Assembly: GCA_045546275.1 (NCBI GenBank)
Contig: JAZQCM010000025.1
Coordinates: 1 to 64,000, forward strand
Reading direction: 5' to 3'
Length of the DNA stretch: 64,000 nt
Origin: RGIG1927 sp045546275
GTDB taxonomy: Bacteria > Bacillota > Clostridia > UMGS1883
The notes below the pieces were generated by a model. That model saw nothing but the letters and a program-made list of their open reading frames with translations, was not told the origin of the DNA and did not search any database. Shown in pieces: positions 35,304 through 43,075 of this stretch. Within the stretch, counting starts at the first letter, position 1. Every line of letters starts with the position of its first letter. The position numbers and the translations under genes are program-made.

Positions 35304-36326
35304 TTAGTTAAATTTATAAATCTTTTGAGCCACACGGTACAAAGAAACAGTCAACTTTCGACCCTGGTAGCCGGGAAACGCCGAAATAAGGTTTAAAGAA
35401 CGATACTTAAGGGTTGCGTAAAGATGCTTGTCTTTCTGTTTTATATGCTCCCAAAGCTTTTCCTTTTTCTCAATATTTTCCCTGCCGCCTGCAATATATA
35501 AGAATATTGTGGAAATTACCATCATCATGGACAGTGACGAGAACATATTTTTATACAGAACATGGCTTTTTTCTTTTATTTCTTCAAGATTGTGGCAGTC
35601 GAGCATGAAATAGGTAACTCGCACCTGCTGGTCAACACGGGACGCCATAACCTTTTCGTTTACACTCTGGTCACTTCTGCCAATGAAATAACGGTATAAA
35701 TCGGTATTGATGTAGTAAATGCTTTTTACAAAGGGCAAGGGATAATACACGTAAATATTATCTACATAAAATGTGTGCTCAGGCAATTGAAGCTTGCATT
35801 CCAAAAGCATTTCACGGCGGTATGTAACAGCATGCATCATAAGATACTGGCTTGTTTTAAGACCTTTTGTTTCCTCCCAGGAGCAAACCTCTTCAACGGG
35901 AAAAACGCTGGTATATCTCATAATTTTGCTGGAGTCATCTTCAACGTGCTCATAAACATAATTTGTTGCAACCATGTCGGGGGTAGTGCCACTATTCACA
36001 AGATTTCGGATTTTGTGAAGGTAAAGGATTAATGATGCTTCATCAACCCAGTCATCGGAGTCAACCACCTTGTAGTAAATACCCGTTGCGTGCTGTAAAC
36101 CTGTGTTTACTGCACCACCGTGGCCCTTATTTTCCTGATGAATTGCCTTTATAACCGATGGATACTTTGCCTGATATTCGTCGGCAATGCGGGCAGTGTC
36201 GTCACGGCTTCCGTCGTTGACAATAAGAATTTCAACCTCTTCTCCGCCTTTTAAAAGTGATTCTATACATCTGTCCATGTACTCTGCCGAATTGTAGCAC
36301 GGAACAGCAAAAGATACTAATTTCAC
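35304..36326 (-). CDS. Family 2 glycosyltransferase
   Basis: The product has 340 residues. The GT-A fold is clear: VSFAVPCYNSAEYMDRCIES at the N-terminus, EILIVNDGSRDDT with the nucleotide-binding Asp, NKGHGGAVNTGLQHATG, and YYKVVDSDDWVDEASL carrying the DxD-like metal site. The C-terminal 120 residues are helical and basic, without obvious membrane anchors. It transfers an activated sugar, probably in cell-surface glycan synthesis; donor and acceptor are unknown. The start is GTG, behind AGAAGGAA. It is a single gene with a promoter at 36357-36385, divergent from the queT riboswitch unit. Confidence 0.93.
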   Translation of the reverse strand: MKLVSFAVPCYNSAEYMDRCIESLLKGGEEVEILIVNDGSRDDTARIADEYQAKYPSVIKAIHQENKGHGGAVNTGLQHATGIYYKVVDSDDWVDEASLILYLHKIRNLVNSGTTPDMVATNYVYEHVEDDSSKIMRYTSVFPVEEVCSWEETKGLKTSQYLMMHAVTYRREMLLECKLQLPEHTFYVDNIYVYYPLPFVKSIYYINTDLYRYFIGRSDQSVNEKVMASRVDQQVRVTYFMLDCHNLEEIKEKSHVLYKNMFSSLSMMMVISTIFLYIAGGRENIEKKEKLWEHIKQKDKHLYATLKYRSLNLISAFPGYQGRKLTVSLYRVAQKIYKFN

Positions 36327-36356
36327 TAAAATTCCTTCTTTCTGTGTACTGATACA

Positions 36357-36385
36357 ATTCTACCACTTTTGATGTAATATGTCAA
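36357..36385 (-). promoter_or_regulatory. Sigma-A promoter of the glycosyltransferase gene
   Basis: On the minus strand TTGACA (36385-36380), 17-bp spacer, TAGAAT (36362-36357). Confidence 0.78.
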
Positions 36386-36399
36386 AGTTTTTATTTCTC

Positions 36400-36428
36400 T
36401 TGACAAATCACACTCAATGCTTTATAAT
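36400..36428 (+). promoter_or_regulatory. Sigma-A promoter of the riboswitch-queT unit
   Basis: TTGACA (36400-36405), 17-bp spacer, TATAAT (36423-36428). The start site falls about 10 nt before the aptamer. Confidence 0.85.
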
Positions 36429-36444
36429 GCCAAAAGATTGATAT

Positions 36445-36483
36445 GACAGTTCGAAACCATCCTGTCACAAAACAAAACTATGG
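36445..36483 (+). ncRNA. preQ1 class I riboswitch aptamer
   Basis: A short H-type pseudoknot. P1 is GACAG (36445-36449) with CTGTC (36462-36466), enclosing a 12-nt loop of the same length as in the B. subtilis queC aptamer. An A-rich tail ACAAAACAAAACT follows, then ATGG (36480-36483), which pairs with loop CCAT (36457-36460) to make P2. This is the architecture of preQ1-I aptamers, and it lies directly upstream of a queuosine-precursor transporter gene. A terminator hairpin follows at 36492-36515. Confidence 0.78.
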
Positions 36484-36491
36484 GCTTTGTT

Positions 36492-36515
36492 GGACGGGGA
36501 ATTCTCCGCCCTTTT
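36492..36515 (+). terminator. Riboswitch expression-platform terminator
   Basis: GGACGGGGAA / TTCTCCGCCC forms a GC-rich stem with one mismatch and a G-U pair, followed by CTTTTCCC. It lies between the aptamer and the queT ribosome binding site, so it could stop transcription when preQ1 is bound. Confidence 0.65.
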
Positions 36516-36537
36516 CCCATTTATAGGGGGATTTTTC

Positions 36538-37044
36538 ATGAAATTCAATGCAAAATTTTTATCCAGAGCAGCACTTATTGCAGCTCTCTACACTGTGTTG
36601 TGTCTTTTTTTTAGGCCAATAAGCTACGGCATAATTCAGTTCCGTATTTCCGAGGCATTATGTGTTCTGCCGATTTTCATGCCCGAGGCAGCCTTGGGGC
36701 TTTTTATAGGTTGTTTTCTTTCAAACCTTTTAGGCGGAGGGACTGCTGTGCTTTTGGACATGGTTTTAGGCTCACTCACAACCTTTTGTGCCGCACTTCT
36801 CACAAGGCATGTATTTTTAAAAACCAAAAGCTACATTCTTTCGCTTTTACCGCCTGTTGTGCTCAATGCACTTATTGTTGGCACCTATGTTCCCTTTCTT
36901 TACACCGATATGACCTCTCAATCCATTATTACAATTATTCTGTCAAGCATTGTGTCAATATTTATCAGCGAGGCAATTGTGATATATGTTTTAGGTCTTC
37001 CATTTGCAAAATATCTCAATAAAATGGGTATTTTTAAAATTTAA
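36538..37044 (+). CDS. queT: Queuosine precursor transporter QueT
   Basis: The product has 168 residues, starting at the ATG at 36538 after TAGGGGGA. It has five to six hydrophobic helices. Typical QueT/COG4708 segments are AALIAALYTVLCLFFRPISY, IQFRISEALCVLPIFMPEA, LFIGCFLSNLLGG, and VVLNALIVGTYVPFLY. It acts as the substrate-binding S component of an ECF-type importer for preQ1 or a related base and needs the shared ECF A/A'/T module encoded elsewhere. Queuosine synthesis genes are absent from the window. The preQ1 riboswitch in its leader gives a feedback loop. Confidence 0.93.
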   Translation: MKFNAKFLSRAALIAALYTVLCLFFRPISYGIIQFRISEALCVLPIFMPEAALGLFIGCFLSNLLGGGTAVLLDMVLGSLTTFCAALLTRHVFLKTKSYILSLLPPVVLNALIVGTYVPFLYTDMTSQSIITIILSSIVSIFISEAIVIYVLGLPFAKYLNKMGIFKI

Positions 37045-37081
37045 CATTTTTAACAACTTGTTAATTTTTATTTAACATTTG

Positions 37082-37111
37082 GCTCTAAGTGATTGACTTA
37101 GAGCTGTTTTT
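37082..37111 (+). terminator. Terminator of queT, overlapping the next promoter
   Basis: Stem GCTCTAAGT / ACTTAGAGC with a 5-nt loop and TGTTTTT. Its 3' arm includes a possible -35 (TTGACT, 37093-37098) paired with TAATAT at 37116-37121 for the downstream NlpC/P60 gene. Confidence 0.72.
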
Positions 37112-37156
37112 GTTGTAATATATAATTGATATTATGTTTAAAAGGAGGTAAAAAGC

Positions 37157-38278
37157 GTGAATTGCAAAAAAATACTTACAAGCATACTTGTTTCTTGTTT
37201 TTCTGTTGTTCTCCCTTTCACTGCACATGCTCAAACGGGCACAGTTTCCGCTGACACGTTGAATATCCGCTCTTCCACTTCAATTACCTCGTCTGTTATA
37301 GACACCGTTAATCAGGGTCAGATTGTTAATCTGCTTGATTTTGACGGCGAATGGTACAAGGTTCAGCTTTCTGACGGCACTACAGGCTTTGCCAAAAGCG
37401 AATACATAATTCCCGGCCCCGTATATTACGGCACAATTACTGCGTCCTCTCTTATGGTGCGTTCCAAGGCAAGCACCGAATCAGAAGCTCTTGCAAAGCT
37501 TTCGGGCGGCACTGTAATTGAATTGTTAAATACAGAGGGCAACTGGTACAAAATACGAATTTCCGAGTCCCAGTATGGCTACGTTTCGGCGGAATATGTA
37601 TCCACCTCCACTCCACCTTCCGAAGCATCTTTGCAGGAGGATGTTGTGGCAGACAATTCGCCCAATGTTGACACAACCATTTACGGTTATGTTGATGCAT
37701 CAAGCTTAAACGTGCGTGAATCTACAGGCACTGCAACAAATGTATTAAGCCGCCTTCCCCGAGGCACAAAGGTTGAGCTTTTGGCGTATGACGGGTTCTG
37801 GTACAAAATTAAGCTTGCCGACAACACCATCGGCTATGCAAGTGCCGACTACATTTCCCTCACACCTGTGGAGGCTGATGTAATTGCACCGAGCAACGCA
37901 TCAAATCTTGGCGAGGCTATTATCCAATCTGCATACAAATTTATGGGTACCCCCTATGTTTACGGTGCTGACGGTCCTTCAAGCTTTGACTGCAGTGGCT
38001 TTACCATGTACATAATGAATCTGCACGGCATTAAGCTCCCCCATCATTCGGCAAGTCAGTACAACTACGGCACACCCATAGAAAAAACAAATCTTACCAC
38101 AGGCGACTTGGTGTTCTTTAATTCAAGAAGTCGTTCAGGTGTTGCACATGTTGGCATTTACATAAACGACGGCAAATTTATCCATGCTTCCAGCGGAAGT
38201 GCACGTTCTGTAACAGTTTCGTCGCTTTACGACAACTATTACACAATTCACTACCTGGGCGCAAGAAGACTTATATGA
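37157..38278 (+). CDS. Secreted SH3-domain NlpC/P60 peptidoglycan hydrolase
   Basis: The product has 373 residues, starting at GTG behind AAAAGGAGG. Residues 1-25 are a signal peptide ending THAHAQ-like (TAHAQ). Three bacterial SH3 domains follow at about 28-85, 90-150 and 173-232, each with the (L)NVR(S/E)S..... WYK(I/V) pattern, and are expected to bind the wall. The NlpC/P60 domain is at about 250-373, with catalytic Cys in SSFDCSGFTMYIM, His in GVAHVGIYIN and the third residue in FIHASSG. It is a cell-wall endopeptidase cutting D-Glu-diaminopimelate-type bonds, acting in growth, division or turnover. Confidence 0.95.
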   Translation: MNCKKILTSILVSCFSVVLPFTAHAQTGTVSADTLNIRSSTSITSSVIDTVNQGQIVNLLDFDGEWYKVQLSDGTTGFAKSEYIIPGPVYYGTITASSLMVRSKASTESEALAKLSGGTVIELLNTEGNWYKIRISESQYGYVSAEYVSTSTPPSEASLQEDVVADNSPNVDTTIYGYVDASSLNVRESTGTATNVLSRLPRGTKVELLAYDGFWYKIKLADNTIGYASADYISLTPVEADVIAPSNASNLGEAIIQSAYKFMGTPYVYGADGPSSFDCSGFTMYIMNLHGIKLPHHSASQYNYGTPIEKTNLTTGDLVFFNSRSRSGVAHVGIYINDGKFIHASSGSARSVTVSSLYDNYYTIHYLGARRLI

Positions 38279-38296
38279 TTTTTTTCAAAAAACCAC

Positions 38297-38324
38297 TTGA
38301 CTTTTTAGCTATATAATGTAAAAT
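38297..38324 (+). promoter_or_regulatory. Probable promoter of rsmD
   Basis: TTGACT (38297-38302), 16-bp spacer, TAAAAT (38319-38324). Confidence 0.55.
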
Positions 38325-38391
38325 ATTTTATAGTAGAAAATGGTCTTTTTCTGTCTTTTGAAAAAGATTGTTCCCCCAAGGAGAGATTTTT

Positions 38392-38940
38392 TTGAGAGTT
38401 ATATCGGGCAGTGCCAGAGGCTTGAAGCTACTCAGCCTTGAAGGCGAGGACACCCGTCCCACACTGGACAGGGTTAAAGAAGCGCTCTTTTCAATGCTCA
38501 CCCCTTTCACCTACGGCGCAAAGGTGCTTGACCTTTTTGCAGGCAGTGGCGGTTTGGGGATTGAGGCGTTAAGCCGTGGTGCGGATTGTGCAGCATTTGT
38601 TGACATGAACCCCTCTGCAATGAACGTTGTAAAGGAAAATGTTAAAAAAGCTTCTTTTTTAAACGAAAGTTCGTTTCACACAGTAAGCTTTGAAGCATTT
38701 TTGAACAAAGACAAAAATGTGTACGATATAATTTTTCTTGACCCTCCCTATGCAGGCGATTTTTACGAAAAAGCACTGAATTTAATTTGTGATAAAAAGC
38801 TTCTTTCTCCCGATGGTGTTATTTCGGTTGAATGGGACAACACCATTTCCCATTTCAATATCCCCGACGGGTTTGAAATTTTCCGCGAAAGAAAATACGG
38901 CAGGGTTATGATAACCCTTTTACAATTAAAACAAAGCTGA
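38392..38940 (+). CDS. rsmD: 16S rRNA (guanine(966)-N2)-methyltransferase RsmD
   Basis: The product has 182 residues when started at the TTG at 38392, 6-7 nt after AAGGAGAG. This start gives the family's usual LRVISGSARG N-terminus; an ATG at 38368 precedes the ribosome binding site and is rejected. SAM-binding motif VLDLFAGSGGLGIEALSRGA and the catalytic IIFLDPPY are present. It methylates G966 in helix 31 of 16S rRNA. It precedes a coiled-coil protein gene, a common Firmicutes order, though coaD, which often sits next to rsmD, is missing here. Confidence 0.95.
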   Translation: MRVISGSARGLKLLSLEGEDTRPTLDRVKEALFSMLTPFTYGAKVLDLFAGSGGLGIEALSRGADCAAFVDMNPSAMNVVKENVKKASFLNESSFHTVSFEAFLNKDKNVYDIIFLDPPYAGDFYEKALNLICDKKLLSPDGVISVEWDNTISHFNIPDGFEIFRERKYGRVMITLLQLKQS

Positions 38941-39017
38941 TAAATTGTACAAGCTTGGCTTGTGTCAAATTATTTATAGATTTCAATTATCAAATATATA
39001 TTTAGGAGGATTTTATT

Positions 39018-39500
39018 ATGGAAATACTTGAAATACTTGATGTCTTGGAAGACAAGGTGGAGTCTGCAAAGAATATTCCCATTATAAACCGTGCAATTAT
39101 TGACAAGGAAGACCTTCTTGCAACAATTGAAGATATGCGTCTTCGTCTCCCCGAAGATTTGAAGCAGGCAAGATGGATTAAGGACGACAGAAAGAGAATT
39201 CTTGCTGAAGCTCAGGAAGAAGCTGCTTCCATTATTAAGCAGGCTGAAGAACAGGCTGCTCAGTTGGTAGAAGAAAACGTTATCACAAAGCGTGCTTACG
39301 AACAGGCAAACAGCATTATTGCTTCTGCTCAGAAGAATTCCCGTGAGCTTCGTCTTGGTGCAAGACAGTACATTGACAAAATTCTTGCAGACAGCGAATC
39401 TTCTCTTACAAAGAGCCAGGAAACAATCCGTGCAATGCGTGTTGAGCTTCGTCAGGATGCTGCTTCCTCTCAGAAGGCAATCGAAGGCGGACAGGAATAA
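39018..39500 (+). CDS. Coiled-coil protein linked to rsmD (ATPase-subunit-like)
   Basis: The product has 160 residues. The N-terminus (EILEILDVLEDKVESAKNIP) is conserved in the small proteins encoded next to rsmD/coaD in Firmicutes, often labelled as V-ATPase subunit H-like because of their coiled coil. Residues about 50-155 are a continuous Ala/Glu/Gln/Lys-rich helix with no hydrophobic segment. It is probably cytoplasmic and perhaps structural; a true ATPase role is unlikely, since no other ATPase genes are near. A strong TTAGGAGG site precedes the ATG. Function unknown. Confidence 0.85.
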   Translation: MEILEILDVLEDKVESAKNIPIINRAIIDKEDLLATIEDMRLRLPEDLKQARWIKDDRKRILAEAQEEAASIIKQAEEQAAQLVEENVITKRAYEQANSIIASAQKNSRELRLGARQYIDKILADSESSLTKSQETIRAMRVELRQDAASSQKAIEGGQE

Positions 39501-39510
39501 GGAATAATTA

Positions 39511-39534
39511 AAGGGCTGTCAATGCACAGCCCTT
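39511..39534 (+). terminator. Hairpin after the coiled-coil gene
   Basis: Stem AAGGGCTGT / ACAGCCCTT, 11 bp after the stop. The U-run is poor (TTGTTA), so termination may be partial and yebC may be reached by read-through. Confidence 0.55.
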
Positions 39535-39560
39535 TGTTACGTAGAAAGGTGGAAAAATAA

Positions 39561-40289
39561 ATGTCAGGACATTCCAAATGGGCAAACATTAAAAACAAAA
39601 AAGGTAAGGCGGATGCTCAGAGAGCTAACGTGTTTACTAAAATAGGAAGAGAGATTGCAGTTGCAGTTCGTGCAGGCGGTCCCGACCCCGATTCTAACAG
39701 CAAGCTTAAGGATGCAATTGTTAAAGCAAGAGCAAACAACATGCCTAACGACAACATTACCCGTTGTATTGCAAAGGCAAGTGGTGAAGCAGGCGGCGCT
39801 GACTATGAAGAAATCACATACGAAGGCTACGGCCCCCGTGGTGTTGCAGTTATTGTTGAAACACTTACCAACAACCGTAACCGTACTGCAGCAGACCTTC
39901 GTCACTACTTTGACAAGTACGGCGGAAACCTTGGACAGAACGGCTGCGTAAGCTTCATGTTCGACAAAAAGGGCGTTATTGTTATTGAAGACGACGGCGA
40001 TATTGATGAAGATGAACTTATGATGAGTGCTCTTGATGCAGGTGCTGATGACTTTACTGCAGAAGACGGCTTCTTTGAAATTTTAACAGATCCCGATTCT
40101 TTTTCTGCTGTTTACGAAGCTCTTGCTGACGGCAAGGACTTTAACTTTGTAACTGCTGAAGTAAGAATGGTTCCCCAGACAATGGTTGAACTTACTGACG
40201 AAGAAGATTTAAAGAAAATGAACAAGCTCATCGAAATGCTTGACGACAACGATGACGTTCAGAACGTGTACCACAACTGGGACGAATAA
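39561..40289 (+). CDS. yebC: YebC/TACO1 family protein
   Basis: The product has 242 residues. Nearly invariant N-terminus SGHSKWANIKNKKGKADAQR and central YEGYGPRGVAVIVETLTNNRNRTA identify the family. The acidic third domain ends DDNDDVQNVYHNWDE. Members were first called transcription regulators (PmpR). Recent work on bacterial and mitochondrial homologues points to a translation factor that relieves ribosome stalling, so 'DNA-binding regulator' labels should be treated carefully. The ATG has the site AGAAAGGTGG. A strong palindromic terminator follows. Confidence 0.96.
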   Translation: MSGHSKWANIKNKKGKADAQRANVFTKIGREIAVAVRAGGPDPDSNSKLKDAIVKARANNMPNDNITRCIAKASGEAGGADYEEITYEGYGPRGVAVIVETLTNNRNRTAADLRHYFDKYGGNLGQNGCVSFMFDKKGVIVIEDDGDIDEDELMMSALDAGADDFTAEDGFFEILTDPDSFSAVYEALADGKDFNFVTAEVRMVPQTMVELTDEEDLKKMNKLIEMLDDNDDVQNVYHNWDE

Positions 40290-40290
40290 T

Positions 40291-40322
40291 AAAAATGGAC
40301 GGAGAATTCTCCGTCCATTTTT
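40291..40322 (+). terminator. Terminator of yebC
   Basis: A 16-bp perfect palindrome AAAAATGGACGGAGAA / TTCTCCGTCCATTTTT immediately after the stop codon. Confidence 0.92.
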
Positions 40323-40369
40323 CAGTTAATAAGTAATAGTTAATAGTGAATAGTTTTGGAACAAACTGC

Positions 40370-40440
40370 TTTTGCTCGTACAAGGGCTATGCCCCTACAA
40401 ATGCCATTTTCGGGAGGTCGAAATGAATTCGACCTCCCTA
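40370..40440. repeat. Short structured intergenic repeat module
   Basis: Between yebC and asnS lies CTCGTACAAGGGC, nearly the same as CTCGTACAAGGGGC at about 24277, followed by a hairpin GGGAGGTCGAA / TTCGACCTCCC (about 40415-40440). It looks like a partial relative of the element at 24163-24437. No gene is present. Confidence 0.5.
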
Positions 40441-40456
40441 TTGGTTTTTAAAACAG

Positions 40457-40485
40457 AAAAGGCTTGAGATTTACTCAAGCCTTTT
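40457..40485 (-). terminator. Terminator of asnS
   Basis: Stem AAAAGGCTTGAG / CTCAAGCCTTTT with a 5-nt loop, 4 bp after the asnS stop. Confidence 0.9.
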
Positions 40486-40488
40486 TTA

Positions 40489-41877
40489 TTAAAAGTCTGC
40501 GTTACCTACTGTTCTTGCGTAAGGAAGCACGTCACGGATGTTGTCAATACCTGTAAGGTACATTACAGCTCTTTCAAAGCCCAAGCCGTAGCCTGCGTGC
40601 TTTGTGCCGCCGTACTTACGAAGGTCTAAGTACCACCAGTAATCTTCCTCGTTAAGACCCATTTCTTTCATTCTTGAAACTAAAACGTCGTATCTTTCTT
40701 CTCTCTGGCTACCACCAATGATTTCACCAATACCGGGCACCAAGCAGTCCATAGCTGCAACAGTCTTGCCGTCGTCGTTTAATCTCATGTAGAATGCCTT
40801 GATTTCCTTGGGATAATCTGTTACGAATACAGGGCGCTTGAAAACTTCTTCTGTGAGATATCTTTCGTGCTCTGTCTGCAAATCACTACCCCATTCAACT
40901 TTGTATTCAAAATTGTCGTTGTTCTTCTTAAGAATTTCAATAGCTTCTGTGTAGGTCACCTTGCCAAAGTCGGAATTAGCTACAAACTGAAGTCTTTCCT
41001 TTAAGCCTGTGTCCACAAACTGATTGAAGAATTCAATTTCCTCGCTTGCGTTTTCAAGAACATAGTTAATCATGTACTTAAGCATATCCTCAGCAAGTGC
41101 CATGTCGTCGTTCAAATCTGCAAATGCAATTTCGGGTTCAATCATCCAGAATTCTGCAGCATGGCGGGTTGTGTTGGAGTTTTCGGCACGGAATGTGGGA
41201 CCGAAGGTGTACACGTTTCTGAAAGCCATTGCAAAGGTTTCAGCAGAAAGCTGACCTGAAACTGTGAGGTTTGCGCTCTTGCCGAAGAAATCCTGTGAAT
41301 AGTCAACCTTGCCGTCTGCCATGGGCACGTTTTCCATGTCCATTGTTGTTACTCTGAACATTTCACCTGCACCTTCACAGTCGCTTGCTGTGATGATGGG
41401 TGTGTGAGTATATACAAAGCCACGTTCATTAAAGAACTTGTGGATTGCATACGCTGCCACACTTCTTACTCTGAAAGCCGCAGAAAACAAATTTGTTCTG
41501 GGGCGAAGGTGAGCTATTGTTCTTAAATATTCCTTTGTGTGACGCTTTTTCTGCAAGGGATAATCAGGAGTGGAGGTGCCTTCAATGTCGATAGACTTTG
41601 CCTTGATTTCAAAGGGTTGCTTTGCTTCGGGTGTAAGAACAAGTGTGCCTGTAACGTTCAATGCAGCGCCAACATTCTGGGAAGCAATTTCCTTGTAGTT
41701 ACTGAGAAATTCGCTTTCAAAAACAACCTGGATGCTTTTGAAAAAGGAACCGTCGTTAAGTTCAATAAAGCCAAACACGTTGGAAGAACGAAGTGTTCTC
41801 ACCCAACCGGAAACCTTAATTTCCTTATCCGCATACATTTCGGGATTTTTAAATATATCTTTTACTAATGTTTTCAT
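40489..41877 (-). CDS. asnS: Asparaginyl-tRNA synthetase
   Basis: The product has 462 residues. Class IIb synthetase: N-terminal OB-fold anticodon-binding domain (about 15-110, IKVSGWVRTLRSSNVFGFIE), motif 2 GPTFRAENSNTTRHAAEFW, motif 3 GYGLGFERAVMYLTG. The AsnRS-specific insert after LRPRTNLFSAAFRVRS supports Asn rather than Asp identity. It charges tRNA-Asn with Asn. It lies downstream of asnA, which makes free asparagine, so substrate supply and use are in one operon. A 50-bp palindromic repeat separates the two genes. Confidence 0.96.
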   Translation of the reverse strand: MKTLVKDIFKNPEMYADKEIKVSGWVRTLRSSNVFGFIELNDGSFFKSIQVVFESEFLSNYKEIASQNVGAALNVTGTLVLTPEAKQPFEIKAKSIDIEGTSTPDYPLQKKRHTKEYLRTIAHLRPRTNLFSAAFRVRSVAAYAIHKFFNERGFVYTHTPIITASDCEGAGEMFRVTTMDMENVPMADGKVDYSQDFFGKSANLTVSGQLSAETFAMAFRNVYTFGPTFRAENSNTTRHAAEFWMIEPEIAFADLNDDMALAEDMLKYMINYVLENASEEIEFFNQFVDTGLKERLQFVANSDFGKVTYTEAIEILKKNNDNFEYKVEWGSDLQTEHERYLTEEVFKRPVFVTDYPKEIKAFYMRLNDDGKTVAAMDCLVPGIGEIIGGSQREERYDVLVSRMKEMGLNEEDYWWYLDLRKYGGTKHAGYGLGFERAVMYLTGIDNIRDVLPYARTVGNADF

Positions 41878-41897
41878 AATACCATTCCTTTCATATT

Positions 41898-41947
41898 AGC
41901 CTTCGCCTTGAGGAGAAGGTGTCGCCAAAGGCGACGGATGAGGTGTT
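41898..41947. repeat. Palindromic intergenic repeat between asnA and asnS
   Basis: Two adjacent hairpins, CCTTCGCCTTGAGGAGAAGG and GTCGCC-AAA-GGCGAC, followed by GGATGAGGTGT. The layout (CCTTC..GAAGGTG, hairpin, CGGATGAGGTGT) matches a repeat I recall in intergenic regions of many gut Clostridia; this is from memory and not checked. Confidence 0.6.
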
Positions 41948-41950
41948 AAT

Positions 41951-42958
41951 TTACAGCAATGTTACACCATTTTCTTCGCAAACACGTACTGTTTCGTCGT
42001 CCCAGATGCTTGACTGCACCTCGCCAATGTGAGCTGAGCCCATCATAAGCATACAAAGTCGACTCTGTCCGATACCGCCGCCGATTGTAAGGGGCAATTC
42101 GTCATTTAATAGCATTTTGTGGAACATAAGCTCTCTTCGGTCATTGCAATTTGCAATGGTAAGCTGTTTGTCCAAAGCTTCCTTATCAACACGGATACCC
42201 ATAGAAGATATTTCAACTGCGCAATCAAGTGTGTCATTCCAGAAGAAAATGTCGCCGTTTAAAGTCCAGTCGTCGTAGTCAGGTGCTCTGCCGTCGTGCT
42301 TTTCACCGCTTTTGAGCACACCGCCAATGCCCATAATGAACACTGTTCTGTATTCCTTTGTTATGGCGTTTTCTCTTTCCTTGGCGGTTTTATTGGGATA
42401 CATATCCTCAAGTTCCTGTGTTGTGATAAACTTAACAAGAGGAGAAAGATTTGCGTTTAATTGCGGAAAATTAACCTTTAAGCGATTGTTGGTGTTGCAA
42501 ATTGCTCTTACAATACCCTCAACAACCAGCTTTAAATATTCAACATTTCTTGTTTCGGGAGTAATAATTTTTTCCCAGTCCCACTGGTCAACATAGATTG
42601 AATGAAGATTATCCAATTCTTCATCACGACGGATTGCGTTCATGTCGGTATACAAGCCGTTACCCACGTTGAAATTGTACTTTTTAAGTGCAAGGCGTTT
42701 CCACTTTGCAAGTGAATGTACAATCTGCGCATTCTGCCCTACTGCAGGCACATCAAATCCAACAGGACGTTCAACACCGCTGAGGTTATCATTAAGTCCG
42801 CTTGCCTCTGTTACAAAAAGTGGTGCGGACACTCTTTTTAAATTCAATTCATTACTGAACTCTTTCTGGAACGTACTCTTAATGTAAGATATAGCTCTCT
42901 GAGTTTCGTATTGGTCAAGCTTAGGCTTGTAGCCTTCGGGAATATATACTTTATTCAC
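41951..42958 (-). CDS. asnA: Aspartate--ammonia ligase (asparagine synthetase A)
   Basis: The product has 335 residues from the GTG at 42958, 6 nt after GGGGGAG; the usual N-terminus VYIPEGYKPKLDQYETQRAI follows. Class II synthetase-like fold: APLFVTEASGLNDNLSGVERP, QIVHSLAKWKRLALKKY, GLYTDMNAIRRDEELDNLHS, VDQWDWEK, and GGGIGQSRLCMLMM. It makes Asn from Asp, ammonia and ATP. The promoter at 42993-43021 gives a leader of only about 30 nt, so there is no room for a T-box. It is co-transcribed with asnS. Confidence 0.97.
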   Translation of the reverse strand: MNKVYIPEGYKPKLDQYETQRAISYIKSTFQKEFSNELNLKRVSAPLFVTEASGLNDNLSGVERPVGFDVPAVGQNAQIVHSLAKWKRLALKKYNFNVGNGLYTDMNAIRRDEELDNLHSIYVDQWDWEKIITPETRNVEYLKLVVEGIVRAICNTNNRLKVNFPQLNANLSPLVKFITTQELEDMYPNKTAKERENAITKEYRTVFIMGIGGVLKSGEKHDGRAPDYDDWTLNGDIFFWNDTLDCAVEISSMGIRVDKEALDKQLTIANCNDRRELMFHKMLLNDELPLTIGGGIGQSRLCMLMMGSAHIGEVQSSIWDDETVRVCEENGVTLL

Positions 42959-42992
42959 GCCTAACTCCCCCATTATCAAATTTCATTTAATT

Positions 42993-43021
42993 ATTATATA
43001 CCAAAGCTTTACCAAAGTCAA
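42993..43021 (-). promoter_or_regulatory. Sigma-A promoter of asnA-asnS
   Basis: On the minus strand TTGACT (43021-43016), 17-bp spacer, TATAAT (42998-42993). Confidence 0.8.
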
Positions 43022-43045
43022 CCAAAAGAAACAGTATTTAAAGGA

Positions 43046-43071
43046 AAAAGGCAGGAATTTTCCTGCCTTTT
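43046..43071 (-). terminator. Terminator of the small BspA-like gene
   Basis: A 12-bp stem AAAAGGCAGGAA / TTCCTGCCTTTT, 4 bp beyond the stop, with TTTTTCC following on the minus strand. Confidence 0.88.
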
Positions 43072-43075
43072 GAGT

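Noticed and set aside
39018..39500. V-type ATPase subunit H
   Set aside because: The resemblance is only generic coiled coil. No other ATPase subunit gene is nearby, and the rsmD context points to a different, unknown role.
42980..43075. T-box leader before asnA
   Set aside because: The promoter lies only about 35-60 bp from the start codon, and no specifier loop or T-box sequence is present.
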